Shown here: piece after piece, positions 38,527-50,323 of the stretch
Position numbering within the stretch: position 1 is the first letter of the stretch
Layout: every line of letters starts with the position of its first letter
Assembly: GCF_024802625.1 (NCBI RefSeq)
Contig: NZ_CP103371.1
Span: 248,001 to 312,000, forward strand
Length of the DNA: 64,000 nt
DNA from: Massilia sp. H6
GTDB lineage: Bacteria > Pseudomonadota > Gammaproteobacteria > Burkholderiales > Burkholderiaceae_D
Direction: 5' to 3'
Notes under the pieces: generated by a model
What the model was told of the DNA's origin: nothing
The model's database searches: none
The model's input: the letters and a program-made list of their open reading frames with translations, nothing else
Translations under genes and position numbers: made by a program

Positions 38527-39297
38527 ATGGCGAAGATTTTTTGCGTAGCGAACCAGAAGGGTGGCGTCGGCAAGACCACCACCAGCGTCAACCTGTCGGC
38601 AGGACTGGCCAAGCTGGAGCAGCGGGTGCTGCTGGTAGACCTTGATCCGCAGGGCAATGCCACCATGGGAGCGGGAATCAACAAGGCATCCTTGCCCAGC
38701 TCGATCTACCAGGTGCTGCTCGGTGAAGCCGACGTGGCCAGCGCCCGCATGCGCTCGGAAGCGGGGCGCTTCGATGTCTTGCCCGCCAACCGCGAACTGG
38801 CCGGCGCCGAGGTAGAGATGGTCTCGCTCGCCAACCGCGAGCGCCTGCTCAAGGAAGCCCTGGCCGCGGTCGACCACGACTACGATTTCATATTGATCGA
38901 TTGCCCGCCCGCGCTGTCGCTGCTGACCCTGAACGGATTATGCGCCGCGCATGGCGTGATCATTCCGATGCAGTGCGAGTACTACGCCCTCGAAGGGCTG
39001 TCCGACCTGGTCAACACGATCAAGAAGGTGCACGCCAACTTGAATACCGACTTGCGCATCATCGGCCTGCTGCGGGTCATGTTCGATCCGCGCATGACGC
39101 TGTCGCAGCAGGTATCGGGCCAGCTCGAGCAGCATTTTGGCGACAAGGTGTTCAAGACCATCATTCCGCGCAACGTGCGGCTGGCCGAAGCGCCGTCCTA
39201 CGGTATTCCGGGGGTCGTGTTCGATCCCTCGTCCAAAGGCGCGCAAGCGTACATTGCCTTCGGCGCCGAAATGGTCGAACGCATCAAGACCATGTAA
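38527..39297 (+). CDS. parA: Chromosome-partitioning ATPase ParA
   Basis: This 256-residue ParA/Soj protein binds the nucleoid nonspecifically as an ATP dimer and moves ParB-parS complexes. It has the deviant Walker A KGGVGKTTTSVNLSAGLA near the start, VLLVDLDPQGNATMG, Walker B (FILIDCPPALSLLTLNGL) and the ending KGAQAYIAFGAEMVERI. It lacks the N-terminal HTH of plasmid type Ia ParA, as expected for a chromosomal protein. parB follows 24 bases downstream. Confidence 0.97.
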   Translation: MAKIFCVANQKGGVGKTTTSVNLSAGLAKLEQRVLLVDLDPQGNATMGAGINKASLPSSIYQVLLGEADVASARMRSEAGRFDVLPANRELAGAEVEMVSLANRERLLKEALAAVDHDYDFILIDCPPALSLLTLNGLCAAHGVIIPMQCEYYALEGLSDLVNTIKKVHANLNTDLRIIGLLRVMFDPRMTLSQQVSGQLEQHFGDKVFKTIIPRNVRLAEAPSYGIPGVVFDPSSKGAQAYIAFGAEMVERIKTM

Positions 39298-39321
39298 TTT
39301 ATCAAGAGAGCTGACATAGAG

Positions 39322-40194
39322 ATGGCAACCAAAAAACTCAAAGGCCTCGGCCGTGGACTCGACGCCTTGCTGGGCGGCGACAGCGAACCGGCCCCGGCCC
39401 AGGCGCCTTCGACGCTGCGCATCAACCAGGTCCAGGCCGGTAAATACCAGCCGCGCACCCGCATGGACGAAACCTCGCTGAGCGAACTGGCGGCGTCGAT
39501 CAAGAACCAGGGCATCATGCAGCCGGTCCTGGTGCGTCCGCTGGGAGAGGGCTCGCCCGTACCGTACGAGATCATCGCCGGCGAACGGCGCTTCCGCGCG
39601 GCGCAGATGGCCGGTCTCGAGGAAATCCCGGTGCTGGTGCGCGACGTCGACGACCAGTCCGCCGCGGCCATGGCCCTGATCGAGAACATCCAACGCGAAG
39701 ACCTGAACCCGCTCGAAGAAGCGCAGGGCATCCAGCGCCTGATCAGCGATTTTCATTTCACCCACGAGCAGGCGGCGAACGCGGTCGGCCGCTCGCGCAG
39801 CGCGGTGTCGAACCTGCTGCGCCTGATTAACCTGGCTTCGCCAGTCCAGACCATGCTCATGGCGGGCGACATCGACATGGGACATGCGCGCGCCTTGCTG
39901 GCGGTCGACGCCGCCCACCAGATCACGTTGGCCAACCAGGTCATCGCCAAGCGGCTGTCGGTGCGCGAGACAGAAAAACTGGTGGCGCGCGCGATCGAGG
40001 AGCAAGCTAGCCCGGCCGCAGCAGCGCGCGCCAAGGACAAGCCGGGCGACATCGTGCGCCTCGAAGAAGAACTATCCGACAAACTGGCCACCCCGGTCAT
40101 GTTCAAGATGGGGACCAAGGGCAAGGGGCAATTGATCATCGATTTCGCCGATCTCGACATTCTCGATGGCGTGCTGGCCCGCCTGCGCGCCTGA
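39322..40194 (+). CDS. parB: Chromosome-partitioning protein ParB
   Basis: This 290-residue CTP-dependent DNA clamp recognises parS. The N-terminal KKLKGLGRGLDALLGG contains the ParA-stimulating region. The CTP-binding motifs are EIIAGERRFRAAQMAGL and ALIENIQREDLNPLEEA, the helix-turn-helix FTHEQAANAVGRSRSAVSNLLRL, and the C-terminal dimerisation domain ends DGVLARLRA. Its two targets at 35650 and 35697 lie 3.6 kb upstream. A 10-bp hairpin follows at 40221. Confidence 0.97.
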   Translation: MATKKLKGLGRGLDALLGGDSEPAPAQAPSTLRINQVQAGKYQPRTRMDETSLSELAASIKNQGIMQPVLVRPLGEGSPVPYEIIAGERRFRAAQMAGLEEIPVLVRDVDDQSAAAMALIENIQREDLNPLEEAQGIQRLISDFHFTHEQAANAVGRSRSAVSNLLRLINLASPVQTMLMAGDIDMGHARALLAVDAAHQITLANQVIAKRLSVRETEKLVARAIEEQASPAAAARAKDKPGDIVRLEEELSDKLATPVMFKMGTKGKGQLIIDFADLDILDGVLARLRA

Positions 40195-40220
40195 CCACCC
40201 CGGTTCGATCACGGCAACTA

Positions 40221-40251
40221 GCAGGGGTGGCAGGCAGTCGCCCACCCCTGC
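40221..40251 (+). terminator. Hairpin after parB
   Basis: The perfect 10-bp stem GCAGGGGTGG/CCACCCCTGC has an 11-base loop and lies 27 bases after the parB stop. There is no T tract, so termination is uncertain. Confidence 0.5.
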
Positions 40252-40369
40252 GTCGAACGCTCGTTGGGTCGGTTGGCGTGGGCGTTAAGTATTTGAAAAG
40301 ATGGCGTTTTCAGCACATTTTAATTGCTTCCAGCGCATCTTTACCTGCCAGTTATAAGTCCGGAAACGT

Positions 40370-40399
40370 TTGACTCACGTCCGTATAACCACTTATAAT
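40370..40399 (+). promoter_or_regulatory. Sigma-70 promoter of the ATP synthase operon
   Basis: TTGACT (40370-40375) and TATAAT (40394-40399) are separated by 18 bases. Transcription would start near 40406, giving a leader of about 60 bases to atpI. Confidence 0.75.
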
Positions 40400-40465
40400 C
40401 CCGCTGATTCGTGTAATTACCACATCGTAACTCGTCCCAATGCGCTAGCGCGGAACAAGAAAAAT

Positions 40466-40807
40466 ATGCTGCGCCTCGTGTCCCTGCAATTGTTGGCAAC
40501 GGTAGTGGTTGGCCTCGTCGCCGCACTGCTGGGGGGGCTGGCAGCGATGATATCGGCAATTTTGGGCGGCTTGTGTTGTGTCGTGCCCAACGCGATCATG
40601 GCGGTACGCCTGTTTGCCGGCACCCAAAGGCCGGGTGGGGCGAATCCTGCGACCTTCTTCATCTGGGAATTTGTAAAGATTGCGTTGACGCTTGCGCTTC
40701 TATTCGCGAGCGCCAAGTTGTACCACGAGCTCAACTGGCTGGCATTGCTGGCCGGGTTCATCGTGGCGCTAAAAAGTTACATCATCTTACTATTTAGGCA
40801 TCGATAA
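40466..40807 (+). CDS. atpI: ATP synthase subunit I
   Basis: This 113-residue membrane protein starts at ATG 40466 ([20 protein letters not shown]); an earlier in-frame ATG at 40370 lies within the -35 box and is rejected. It has four hydrophobic segments as in AtpI, which assists assembly of the c-ring and perhaps magnesium supply. It is the first gene of the atp operon and shares one base with the atpB start (TAATG). Confidence 0.88.
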   Translation: MLRLVSLQLLATVVVGLVAALLGGLAAMISAILGGLCCVVPNAIMAVRLFAGTQRPGGANPATFFIWEFVKIALTLALLFASAKLYHELNWLALLAGFIVALKSYIILLFRHR

Positions 40808-41646
40808 TGGCGAATCCAACAGTAGAAGGCGCAGCAGCACACGCGCCCACCGCTTCAGAGTACATCAAGCACCACCTGGGCCACCTGTCGAACCGTTACC
40901 AGGACGGTCCGGTCGATTTTTCCGTGATCCACTATGACACGCTGTTCTGGTCGATCGCGATGGGCGTGCTTGGCTGCATGATCATGTGGATGGCCGCGCG
41001 CCGCGCCACGTCGGGCGTGCCGGGCCGTTTCCAGGCTGCCGTCGAAATGCTGGTCGAAATGGTGGAAGACCAGTCCAAGTCGATCGTCCATGGCGACCGC
41101 AGCTTCATCGCGCCGGCCGCCCTGACCGTGTTCGTCTGGGTCGCCCTGATGAACTCGCTGGACTTCTTGCCAGTCGACATGTTCTCGTATTTGTTCAGCC
41201 TGGCCGGTGTGGAAAACATCTTCCCGTACCACCGCGTCGTGCCGACCGCCGACCTGAACGGCACCATCGGTATCTCGCTCGGCGTGCTGATCCTGATGCT
41301 GTACTACGGCATCAAGGTCAAGGGCCTGGGTGGCTTCATCCATGAGTTGTTCGCAGCACCGTTTGGTATCTGGATGGCGCCGTTCAACCTGCTCCTGAAC
41401 ATCATCGAATACGCAGCAAAAATGGTGTCGCTCGGTATGCGACTGTTCGGCAACATGTTTGCCGGCGAACTGCTGTTCCTCTTGATCGCTTTGCTTGGTT
41501 CGACCGCTACCATCTTTGGTTTTGTCGGCCAGGTCATCGCAGGCTCTATCTGGGCGATCTTCCACATCCTGATCGTGTTCCTGCAGGCATTCATCTTCAT
41601 GATGCTGACGCTGGTGTACCTCGGTCAGGCCCACGAAGGCCACTGA
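40807..41646 (+). CDS. atpB: ATP synthase F0 subunit a
   Basis: This 279-residue membrane subunit provides the proton half-channels. The essential Arg lies in [21 protein letters not shown], with [19 protein letters not shown] and [23 protein letters not shown] in the conserved helices. The N-terminal region is hydrophilic ([20 protein letters not shown]), as in betaproteobacteria. The 86-base AT-rich spacer before atpE may enhance its translation. Confidence 0.97.
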   Translation: MANPTVEGAAAHAPTASEYIKHHLGHLSNRYQDGPVDFSVIHYDTLFWSIAMGVLGCMIMWMAARRATSGVPGRFQAAVEMLVEMVEDQSKSIVHGDRSFIAPAALTVFVWVALMNSLDFLPVDMFSYLFSLAGVENIFPYHRVVPTADLNGTIGISLGVLILMLYYGIKVKGLGGFIHELFAAPFGIWMAPFNLLLNIIEYAAKMVSLGMRLFGNMFAGELLFLLIALLGSTATIFGFVGQVIAGSIWAIFHILIVFLQAFIFMMLTLVYLGQAHEGH

Positions 41647-41729
41647 TCGGCGCCGCAAGCATCGAATAGATAGTGGTTGTAAAGAAGTTGTAGTTTTTAA
41701 TCTAGTTTTTAAATTAACTTTTGGAGTAA

Positions 41730-41975
<246 letters not shown>

Positions 41976-42050
41976 GACCTGGTCTTAACGTCTTGAAGGG
42001 CCGAACCAGTCATGGTTCGGCATCCGCGTTTTTGTAATAAGGAAAATACC

Positions 42051-42521
42051 GTGAACCTTAACGCAACGTTGTTTGCACAGCTCGTGGTCTTCCTCATCCT
42101 GGCTGGCTTCACGATGAAATTCGTGTGGCCTCCACTGATGAAAGCGCTCGACGAGCGCGCCGAGAGGATTGCGAATGGCCTGGCCGCTGCTGACCGTGGC
42201 AAGGCTGACCTGGCCGCTGCTGAAAAGCGCGTGCAGGCTGAAATGGCGGGCGCCCGCGACGAAGTACAAAAGCGCATCGTCGACGCCGAGAAGCGTGCTG
42301 CCCAGATCATGGACGCCGCCAAGCAGTCGGCCCATGACGAAGGCGTTCGTATCATCGCCGCCGCCCAGGCTGACGCCGAGCAGCAAGTCACGCGTGCGCG
42401 CGAAGAGCTGCGTGCCCAGGTCGCAGCGCTGGCAGTCCAGGGCGCCGAGCAGATCCTCAAGCGCGAAGTGAACGCAGCGGCCCACGCCGACCTGCTGTCG
42501 AAACTGTCGACCGAGCTCTGA
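42051..42521 (+). CDS. atpF: ATP synthase F0 subunit b
   Basis: The protein is 156 residues from GTG 42051 ([20 protein letters not shown]), chosen for its AAGGAA site and the family-typical N-terminus; an ATG at 42012 would add unrelated residues. One membrane helix is followed by a long charged coiled coil ([20 protein letters not shown]...) that forms the peripheral stalk. It is 2 bases from atpH. Confidence 0.96.
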   Translation: MNLNATLFAQLVVFLILAGFTMKFVWPPLMKALDERAERIANGLAAADRGKADLAAAEKRVQAEMAGARDEVQKRIVDAEKRAAQIMDAAKQSAHDEGVRIIAAAQADAEQQVTRAREELRAQVAALAVQGAEQILKREVNAAAHADLLSKLSTEL

Positions 42522-42523
42522 TC

Positions 42524-43057
42524 ATGGCTGAACTCGCAACCGTCGCCCGTCCCTACGCCGAAGCGCTGTTCCGCGTCGCCCAGACCGGCTCGATGTCCAG
42601 CTGGTCGGCCGTCGCGTCGGAACTGGGCCAGATTGGCGCCCATCCCGACGTACTCGCTTTTGCCGGCAACCCGAACGTCACGCATAGCCAGGTGGCAGAA
42701 ACGATTGCGTATCTGGTCAAGTCGCCGCTGAGCGATGAAGCGAAGAACTTTATCGTGATGCTGGCTGAAAATGGCCGCATCAGCCTGTTGCCCGAGATCG
42801 CTGCCCAGTTCGTGGCTCTGAAGAACGCCAGCGAAGGCGCCGCCGACGCGGCCATCTACAGCGCCTTCGAGCTGTCCGATGAGCAGCTGGCGCAACTCGT
42901 CGCAACGCTGGAACAGAAATTTGGCCGCAAGCTCAACCCAACGGTGACAGTGGATTCGTCGCTGATCGGTGGTGTGCGCGTGGTCGTCGGCGACGAAGTG
43001 CTCGATACCTCGGTACGCGCCAAGCTGCAACAGATGCATGTTGCACTGGCGTCTTGA
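42524..43057 (+). CDS. atpH: ATP synthase F1 subunit delta
   Basis: This 177-residue protein starts [20 protein letters not shown], the standard delta/OSCP opening. The C-terminal part has the signature [20 protein letters not shown] and [20 protein letters not shown]. It joins the peripheral stalk to the top of F1. Confidence 0.97.
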   Translation: MAELATVARPYAEALFRVAQTGSMSSWSAVASELGQIGAHPDVLAFAGNPNVTHSQVAETIAYLVKSPLSDEAKNFIVMLAENGRISLLPEIAAQFVALKNASEGAADAAIYSAFELSDEQLAQLVATLEQKFGRKLNPTVTVDSSLIGGVRVVVGDEVLDTSVRAKLQQMHVALAS

Positions 43058-43129
43058 GAAGACATCTAGCAGCACGCGCCGGCTTCGCGCCCTTGCCCTA
43101 CGCATCAAACACATTTGGAGTTAGCACTC

Positions 43130-44671
43130 ATGCAACTTAATTCTTCTGAAATCAGCGAACTGATCAAGAGCCGCATCCAGGGCCTTGAAACTTCGGCTGA
43201 CGTTCGCAATCAGGGCACGGTGATTTCCGTCGCCGACGGTATCTGCCGCATCCACGGTCTGTCGGACGTGATGCAGGGCGAGATGCTCGAATTCCCTGGC
43301 AACACCTTCGGCCTGGCGATGAACCTCGAGCGCGACTCGGTCGGTTCGGTCATCCTGGGTGCCTACGAGCACATCTCGGAAGGCGACATCGTCAAGACCA
43401 CCGGCCGCATCCTGGAAGTGCCAATCGGTCCTGAACTGCGTGGCCGCGTTGTCAATGCACTGGGCCAGCCGATCGACGGCAAGGGTCCTGTCAATGCACA
43501 GCTGACCGCGCCGATCGAAAAGATCGCCCCGGGCGTGATCGCCCGTGAGTCCGTGTCGCAGCCTATGCAGACCGGCATCAAGTCGATTGACGCGATGGTG
43601 CCGATCGGCCGTGGCCAGCGCGAGCTGATCATTGGCGACCGCCAGACCGGCAAGTCGGCCGTGGCAGTCGATGCGATCATCAACCAGAAGGGCCAGGGCG
43701 TCACCTGCGTGTACGTCGCAATCGGCCAGAAGGCATCGACCATCAAGAACATCGTGCGCTCGCTCGAGACGCACGGCGCGATGGAATACACCATCGTCGT
43801 CGCCGCTTCCGCATCGGAATCGGCCGCCATGCAATACATCTCGGCCTACTCGGGCTGCGCGATGGGCGAATACTTCCGCGACCGCGGCGAAGACGCCTTG
43901 ATCGTGTACGACGATCTGTCCAAGCAAGCCGTGGCTTACCGCCAGATCTCGCTGCTGCTGCGTCGCCCACCGGGTCGCGAAGCCTACCCAGGCGACGTGT
44001 TCTACCTGCACAGCCGCCTGCTCGAGCGCGCAGCACGCGTGAACGCCGACTACGTCACCAAGTTCACCAACGGCGCCGTCACCGGCAAGACCGGTTCGCT
44101 GACCGCACTGCCGATCATCGAAACCCAGGCGGGCGACGTCTCGGCCTTCGTGCCGACCAACGTGATTTCGATTACCGACGGCCAGATCTTCCTGGAGACC
44201 TCGCTGTTCAACGCCGGTATCCGTCCTGCGATCAACGCCGGTATCTCGGTGTCGCGCGTCGGTGGTGCAGCGCAGACCAAGGTCATCAAGAACCTGTCGG
44301 GCGGTATCCGTACCGACTTGGCCCAGTACCGTGAGCTCGCTGCGTTCGCGCAGTTCGCATCGGACCTGGACGAATCGACCCGCAAGCAGCTCGACCGCGG
44401 CGCGCGCGTGACCGAACTGCTCAAGCAGCCGCAGTTCTCGCCGCTGTCGACTTCGCTGATGGCTGCCTCGCTGTTCGCCGTCAACAAGGGCTACCTGGAC
44501 GACATCGAAGTCAAGAAAGTGCTGCCATTCGAGCACGGTCTGCACAGCTTCCTGAAGTCGGGCCACGCTGCCCTGCTGTCGAAGATCGACGAAACCAAGC
44601 AACTGGACAAGGACGGCGAAGCTGCGCTGGCCGCCGCCATTGCTGATTTCAAGAAAACCGGCGCATATTAA
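43130..44671 (+). CDS. atpA: ATP synthase F1 subunit alpha
   Basis: This 513-residue protein starts at ATG 43130 ([20 protein letters not shown]) after TTGGAG. Walker A is [15 protein letters not shown]; the nucleotide-binding catalytic-site Arg contributor lies in [17 protein letters not shown]. It is a regulatory, non-catalytic nucleotide site of the F1 hexamer. The spacer to atpG is GC-rich and ends with a full AAGGAGGT ribosome site. Confidence 0.98.
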   Translation: MQLNSSEISELIKSRIQGLETSADVRNQGTVISVADGICRIHGLSDVMQGEMLEFPGNTFGLAMNLERDSVGSVILGAYEHISEGDIVKTTGRILEVPIGPELRGRVVNALGQPIDGKGPVNAQLTAPIEKIAPGVIARESVSQPMQTGIKSIDAMVPIGRGQRELIIGDRQTGKSAVAVDAIINQKGQGVTCVYVAIGQKASTIKNIVRSLETHGAMEYTIVVAASASESAAMQYISAYSGCAMGEYFRDRGEDALIVYDDLSKQAVAYRQISLLLRRPPGREAYPGDVFYLHSRLLERAARVNADYVTKFTNGAVTGKTGSLTALPIIETQAGDVSAFVPTNVISITDGQIFLETSLFNAGIRPAINAGISVSRVGGAAQTKVIKNLSGGIRTDLAQYRELAAFAQFASDLDESTRKQLDRGARVTELLKQPQFSPLSTSLMAASLFAVNKGYLDDIEVKKVLPFEHGLHSFLKSGHAALLSKIDETKQLDKDGEAALAAAIADFKKTGAY

Positions 44672-44727
44672 TCGTCGGGCCGGCGTCGCCCGAGGGCGGC
44701 GCCGGTGCGCAGAAGGAGGTAGGACTC

Positions 44728-45603
44728 ATGGCAGCAGGCAAAGAGATTCGTGGCAAGATCAAGAGCGTAGAGAATACGAAGAAGATCACCAAGGCGATGG
44801 AAATGGTCGCCGCATCGAAAATGCGCAAGGCGCAGGACCGGATGCGCGCCGCCCGTCCCTATAGTGAGAAGGTTCGCAATATCACCGCCAATCTGGCCGG
44901 CGCAAACCCGGAGTACACGCACGCGTTCATGGCGCAAGCCAAGCACGTGCAGGCCAAGGCTGTTGGCTTCATCGTCGTCACGACCGACAAGGGTCTGTGC
45001 GGCGGCATGAACACCAACATCCTGCGTCAGGTAACCCAGAAAGCGCGCGAGCAAGAACAAGCAGGCAACAGCGTCGAGGCCGTCGCCATTGGCAACAAGG
45101 GCCTCGGTTTCCTGAACCGCCTGGGCATGAAACTGGTGTCGCAAGCCACCCAGCTCGGCGATACGCCGCATCTGGAAAAGCTGATCGGCCCGGTCAAAGT
45201 GATGCTGGACGCGTACCAGGAAGGCAAGCTCGATGCGGTCTACCTGTGCTACACCAAGTTCATCAACACGATGAAGCAGGAACCGATGGTCGAACAGCTG
45301 CTGCCGCTGCCGGCCGCGCACCTGCAGACCGAAGTCGGTGCGCACAGCTGGGATTACCTCTACGAACCGGAACCGCAGGTCGTCATCGACGAGCTGCTGG
45401 TGCGTTACGTGGAAGCACTGGTGTACCAGGCGGTGGCAGAAAACCTGGCGTCCGAGCAATCGGCGCGCATGGTCGCGATGAAGGCCGCGAGCGATAACGC
45501 CGGCAGTGTCATCAGTGACCTCAAGCTGATCTATAACAAGACCCGCCAGGCTGCGATTACCAAAGAACTCTCCGAGATCGTGTCGGGAGCTGCGGCAGTT
45601 TAA
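44728..45603 (+). CDS. atpG: ATP synthase F1 subunit gamma
   Basis: This 291-residue central-stalk subunit is recognised by the N-terminal [49 protein letters not shown], and C-terminal [20 protein letters not shown]. The two terminal helices form the rotating coiled coil. Confidence 0.97.
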   Translation: MAAGKEIRGKIKSVENTKKITKAMEMVAASKMRKAQDRMRAARPYSEKVRNITANLAGANPEYTHAFMAQAKHVQAKAVGFIVVTTDKGLCGGMNTNILRQVTQKAREQEQAGNSVEAVAIGNKGLGFLNRLGMKLVSQATQLGDTPHLEKLIGPVKVMLDAYQEGKLDAVYLCYTKFINTMKQEPMVEQLLPLPAAHLQTEVGAHSWDYLYEPEPQVVIDELLVRYVEALVYQAVAENLASEQSARMVAMKAASDNAGSVISDLKLIYNKTRQAAITKELSEIVSGAAAV

Positions 45604-45608
45604 AACCA

Positions 45609-45656
45609 CTTGGGGAAAGAGTTTAGCGAGCGTAAGCGAGCGTACTCGGTCCCCAA
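45609..45656 (+). promoter_or_regulatory. Intercistronic inverted repeat between atpG and atpD
   Basis: In the 123-base spacer, CTTGGGGA (from 45609) pairs with TCCCCAA (45650-45656) around a loop that holds a direct 10-bp duplication (AGCGAGCGTA twice). It may stabilise or process the mRNA to set the relative output of atpG and atpD. Confidence 0.45.
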
Positions 45657-45666
45657 CTGGCTATAA

Positions 45667-47133
<1,467 letters not shown>

Positions 47134-47160
47134 GCTGGTTTCTTAACCTAGAGGATAGAC

Positions 47161-47583
47161 ATGGCAAACACTATGCAAGTGGACGTGGTCTCGGCGGAAG
47201 CGCAGATCTTCTCCGGCCTGGCCGAGTTCGTCGCGCTGCCGGGTGAAGCAGGTGAGCTGGGTATCTACCCGAAGCACACCCCCTTGATCACCCGCATCCG
47301 TCCGGGCGCCGTGCGCATCCAGAAGGCTGGCGGCGGCGAGGAGTTCGTCTTCGTTGCCGGCGGCATCCTCGAAGTGCAGCCGAACGGCGTGACCGTGCTG
47401 GCCGACACCGCGATCCGCGGTGGCGACCTGGACGAAGCGAAAGCACTGGAAGCCAAGAAGCAGGCCGAAGAGCTGATGCTGAACCAGGAATCGAAGATCG
47501 ACTACGCGAAAGCCCAGGCCGAAATGGCCGCGGCGATCGCGCAGTTGGCGGCGATCCAGAAGCTGCGTTCGCGCGGCCGCTGA
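47161..47583 (+). CDS. atpC: ATP synthase F1 subunit epsilon
   Basis: This 140-residue protein has the beta-sandwich domain ([40 protein letters not shown]) followed by a C-terminal helical pair ([18 protein letters not shown]) that inhibits ATP hydrolysis. It is the last gene of the operon; a strong terminator follows 46 bases later. Confidence 0.97.
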   Translation: MANTMQVDVVSAEAQIFSGLAEFVALPGEAGELGIYPKHTPLITRIRPGAVRIQKAGGGEEFVFVAGGILEVQPNGVTVLADTAIRGGDLDEAKALEAKKQAEELMLNQESKIDYAKAQAEMAAAIAQLAAIQKLRSRGR

Positions 47584-47629
47584 TTGCAGCATCCGCTACG
47601 GCGGAGTACGAAAGTCAGCCTTAGGGCAT

Positions 47630-47663
47630 ATGCCAGTCAGCCAAGCTGACTGGCATTTTTTTT
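47630..47663 (+). terminator. Rho-independent terminator of the atp operon
   Basis: The perfect 12-bp stem ATGCCAGTCAGC/GCTGACTGGCAT has loop CAA and is followed by a run of T residues. Confidence 0.95.
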
Positions 47664-47873
47664 AAGTCGATATTTGCAATTGCGCCACTTGAGTGGCGCG
47701 CGCGACCTGTTCGATCCCCATGCGCGGGGCGCATCCAGCGCATGCGCCTGTCCATCCCCGGCAATCGACCGTCCATGCTGTTGTAACGACAGCTGCTCGG
47801 CTGGCGATTGCCTCCGGCGCAGCCTGGGTACAAAGTGCTTACAGTTTCCATAACAACTGAAAGGACGTCGACC

Positions 47874-49565
47874 ATGCTGCTCCGTACCGCTATCTGCGCC
47901 GCCGTATTACTGCTGTGTCAGCCACACGCCGTGCTCGCCCAGGACACCGCGCGGCACCCTGCCAGGAGTGCGCCGGGCGCCGAAGAGCTGGCCAGCCGCA
48001 TCGACCGCGCAGTCGCACCCTATTTCCAGGCCGATGCGCCGGGCGCCACCGTCATCGTGGTCAAGGAAGGCAAGACCGTGTTGCGCAAGGCCTACGGCAA
48101 GGCGGACGTCCAGAACGGCGTCGCAATGAGCCCGGACATGGTGCTGCGCCTGGGATCGATCACCAAGCAGTTCACGGCGGTGGGCATCCTGATGCTGATG
48201 GAAGAGGGCAAGCTTGCGCTGGGCGACAGCATCACCCAGCACTTGCCGGACTACCCGGCCCAGGGCAAGAACATCACGATCGAACACCTGCTGACGCACA
48301 CCTCGGGCATCCCGAGCTATACCGGCAAGCCGGGCTTCATGAGCCGGATGACGCAGGACCTGAGCGTGACCCAGATGGTGGATTCGTTCAAGAACGACCC
48401 GCTCGAGTTCGAGCCGGGCAGCCGCTACCGCTATAACAATTCAGGCTATTTTCTGCTGGGCGCTATCATCGAGAAGATCTCGGGCCAGCCCTATGCCAGA
48501 TTCATGGAACAGCGCCTGTTCGTGCCGCTCGGGATGCAGCACACGGCCTACGAAGGTGTCGAGCGTAGCAAGGGCGCCCGCGCCGCTGGCCACACCCGCA
48601 GCGACAAGGGCTTCGGTCCGTCGCAGCTGCTGAGCATGAGCCAGCCCTATGCCGCCGGAGCGCTGGTGTCGACCGTGGACGACCTGGCGCGCTGGGATGC
48701 CGCGCTCGAGGGCGGCAAGCTGCTCAAGCCGGCTACCTTGCAGCGCGCATTCACTTCCTATCGCCTGCTCGATGGCAAGGACACCAACTATGGCTACGGC
48801 TGGGAGCTCGGCAAGGTGCAGGGCGTGCCGATGGTCGGGCATGGCGGCGGCATCAATGGCTTCTCGACCTATGCGCTGCGCCTGCCCGAGCACAAGCTCT
48901 ACGTAGTGGTGCTGGCCAACAGCGACAGCGGGCCCGCCAGCCCTGCGGTGGTGGCGCGCAAGGCGGCCGGCGTGGCCATCGGCAAGCCCTATCGGGAATT
49001 CACCGAGGTGGCCTTGCAGCCGGCCGCGCTCGATGGCCTGGCCGGCACCTACGAGGTCGAGCAAGGCGTGCAGCGCGTGTTCCGGCGCGAGGGCAAGGAC
49101 CTGGTCATGCAGCGCACCGGCCGGGGGCAGGTGGCAGTCAAGCCGATGTCGGCGACCGAATTCTTCATCCCCGGTTCGCTCGAATATTTCGAATTCAAGC
49201 GCGACGCCAGGGGCGTCATCACCCATGTGGTGCAGCACACCGACGGCAAGGCGCTGATCCAGCCACGCAGCGGCGACGCCCCGGCGGCGCGCCAGGCGGT
49301 GAAGATCGCCAACGCCGCATTCGACACCCGCGCCGGGCGCTACGAGCTGCGTCCAGGCTTCGTGATGGAGCTCACCCGCGACGGCGACCGCTACTTTGCC
49401 CAGGCCACCGGCCAGGGCAAGCTCGAGATTTTCCCCGCGAGCGATACGCAATTCTTCGCGCGCGAGGTCGATGCCGAGATCAGCTTCGAGCCGGTCGCGG
49501 GACAAGCTGGGCAGACCCTGGTGTTGAAGCAGGGCGGCCGCACGCTGCCGGGCCGCAGGCTGTGA
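47874..49565 (+). CDS. Exported serine hydrolase of the beta-lactamase/PBP fold
   Basis: The protein is 563 residues from ATG 47874, giving the signal peptide MLLRTAICAAVLLLCQPHAVLA. The motifs are GSITKQ with Ser95 and Lys98, YNN at about 187-189, and GHGGGINGF at about 322-330. After the roughly 350-residue catalytic domain come two lipocalin-like repeats (LAGTYEVEQGVQRVFRREGK, RAGRYELRPGFVMELTRDGD) often seen in such esterases and peptidases. It is unrelated in detail to the other serine hydrolase at 4559, which has membrane helices instead. The substrate is unknown; it acts in the periplasm. Confidence 0.9.
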   Translation: MLLRTAICAAVLLLCQPHAVLAQDTARHPARSAPGAEELASRIDRAVAPYFQADAPGATVIVVKEGKTVLRKAYGKADVQNGVAMSPDMVLRLGSITKQFTAVGILMLMEEGKLALGDSITQHLPDYPAQGKNITIEHLLTHTSGIPSYTGKPGFMSRMTQDLSVTQMVDSFKNDPLEFEPGSRYRYNNSGYFLLGAIIEKISGQPYARFMEQRLFVPLGMQHTAYEGVERSKGARAAGHTRSDKGFGPSQLLSMSQPYAAGALVSTVDDLARWDAALEGGKLLKPATLQRAFTSYRLLDGKDTNYGYGWELGKVQGVPMVGHGGGINGFSTYALRLPEHKLYVVVLANSDSGPASPAVVARKAAGVAIGKPYREFTEVALQPAALDGLAGTYEVEQGVQRVFRREGKDLVMQRTGRGQVAVKPMSATEFFIPGSLEYFEFKRDARGVITHVVQHTDGKALIQPRSGDAPAARQAVKIANAAFDTRAGRYELRPGFVMELTRDGDRYFAQATGQGKLEIFPASDTQFFAREVDAEISFEPVAGQAGQTLVLKQGGRTLPGRRL

Positions 49566-49732
49566 TGTCGTAGAACGCCGATCTCACGACGGCCAGCCAA
49601 GCTGCGCGCCGCCTGCCTGTGGATGCAGCTCGATATCGAGCACCGCAGCCTCGGGAATTGACCCGCAGTCGCAGCGCGGCGCGCGCGGCGACTGCGCTAC
49701 AATCGCGGTTTCCCCATCCCGGAATGCCCGCC

Positions 49733-50323
49733 ATGTCCAAGAATACCGTTCTGCTCCTCGCCGCTTTCGCCGCCATCAGCGTCGCGCAACCAGCCGCCGC
49801 GCAAGCGCCGGCAGCGCCAGCCGCGACGCGTCCGCTGGTGAGCTGTCCCGCCATCCTCAAGCACAATTTCAAGCGCCTGCAGGACGAAGCGCCCCAGGAC
49901 CTGTGCCAGTATGCGGGCAAGGTGGTGCTGGTGGTGAACACCGCCAGCTACTGCGGATTTACCAAGCAGTATGAAGGGCTGGAGAAGCTGTACGCGAAAT
50001 ACGGCGGCCGTGGCCTGGTGGTACTGGGCTTCCCGTCGAACGACTTCGGCAAGCAGGAACCGGGCAACGCCAAGGAGATCGCCGACCTCTGCTTCAACAC
50101 CTATGGCGTGAAGTTCCCGATGTTCGCCAAGAGCGCCGTGACCGGCCTTGAAGCCAACCCGCTGCATGCCACCCTCACCAAGGCGACCGGCCAGGCGCCC
50201 AAGTGGAATTTCACCAAGTACCTGATCGGCCGCGACGGCAAGGTGCTGCATCACTTCCCGAGCAAGGTCACGCCAGAAGATCCGGCACTGGTTGGCAAGG
50301 TCGAGCAAGCGCTCGCGATGTAA
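49733..50323 (+). CDS. Glutathione peroxidase-family thiol peroxidase, exported
   Basis: The protein is 196 residues from ATG 49733 (MSKNTVLLLAAFAAISVAQP), with a signal peptide that most members lack; an ATG at 49724 would add three residues. The peroxidatic Cys replaces Sec in VVNTASYCGFTKQYEGLE; FGKQEPGNAKEI and PKWNFTKYLIGRDG complete the family triad. It should reduce peroxides in the periplasm, probably with thioredoxin-like donors. It is convergent with pabBC with no base between the stop codons. Confidence 0.92.
   Translation: MSKNTVLLLAAFAAISVAQPAAAQAPAAPAATRPLVSCPAILKHNFKRLQDEAPQDLCQYAGKVVLVVNTASYCGFTKQYEGLEKLYAKYGGRGLVVLGFPSNDFGKQEPGNAKEIADLCFNTYGVKFPMFAKSAVTGLEANPLHATLTKATGQAPKWNFTKYLIGRDGKVLHHFPSKVTPEDPALVGKVEQALAM

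Noticed and set aside
43121..44602. Long minus-strand frame across atpA, with similar ones across atpD, putA, ald and mnmG
   Set aside because: These are complements of strongly conserved genes with regular codon structure; none has a ribosome site or recognisable domains.
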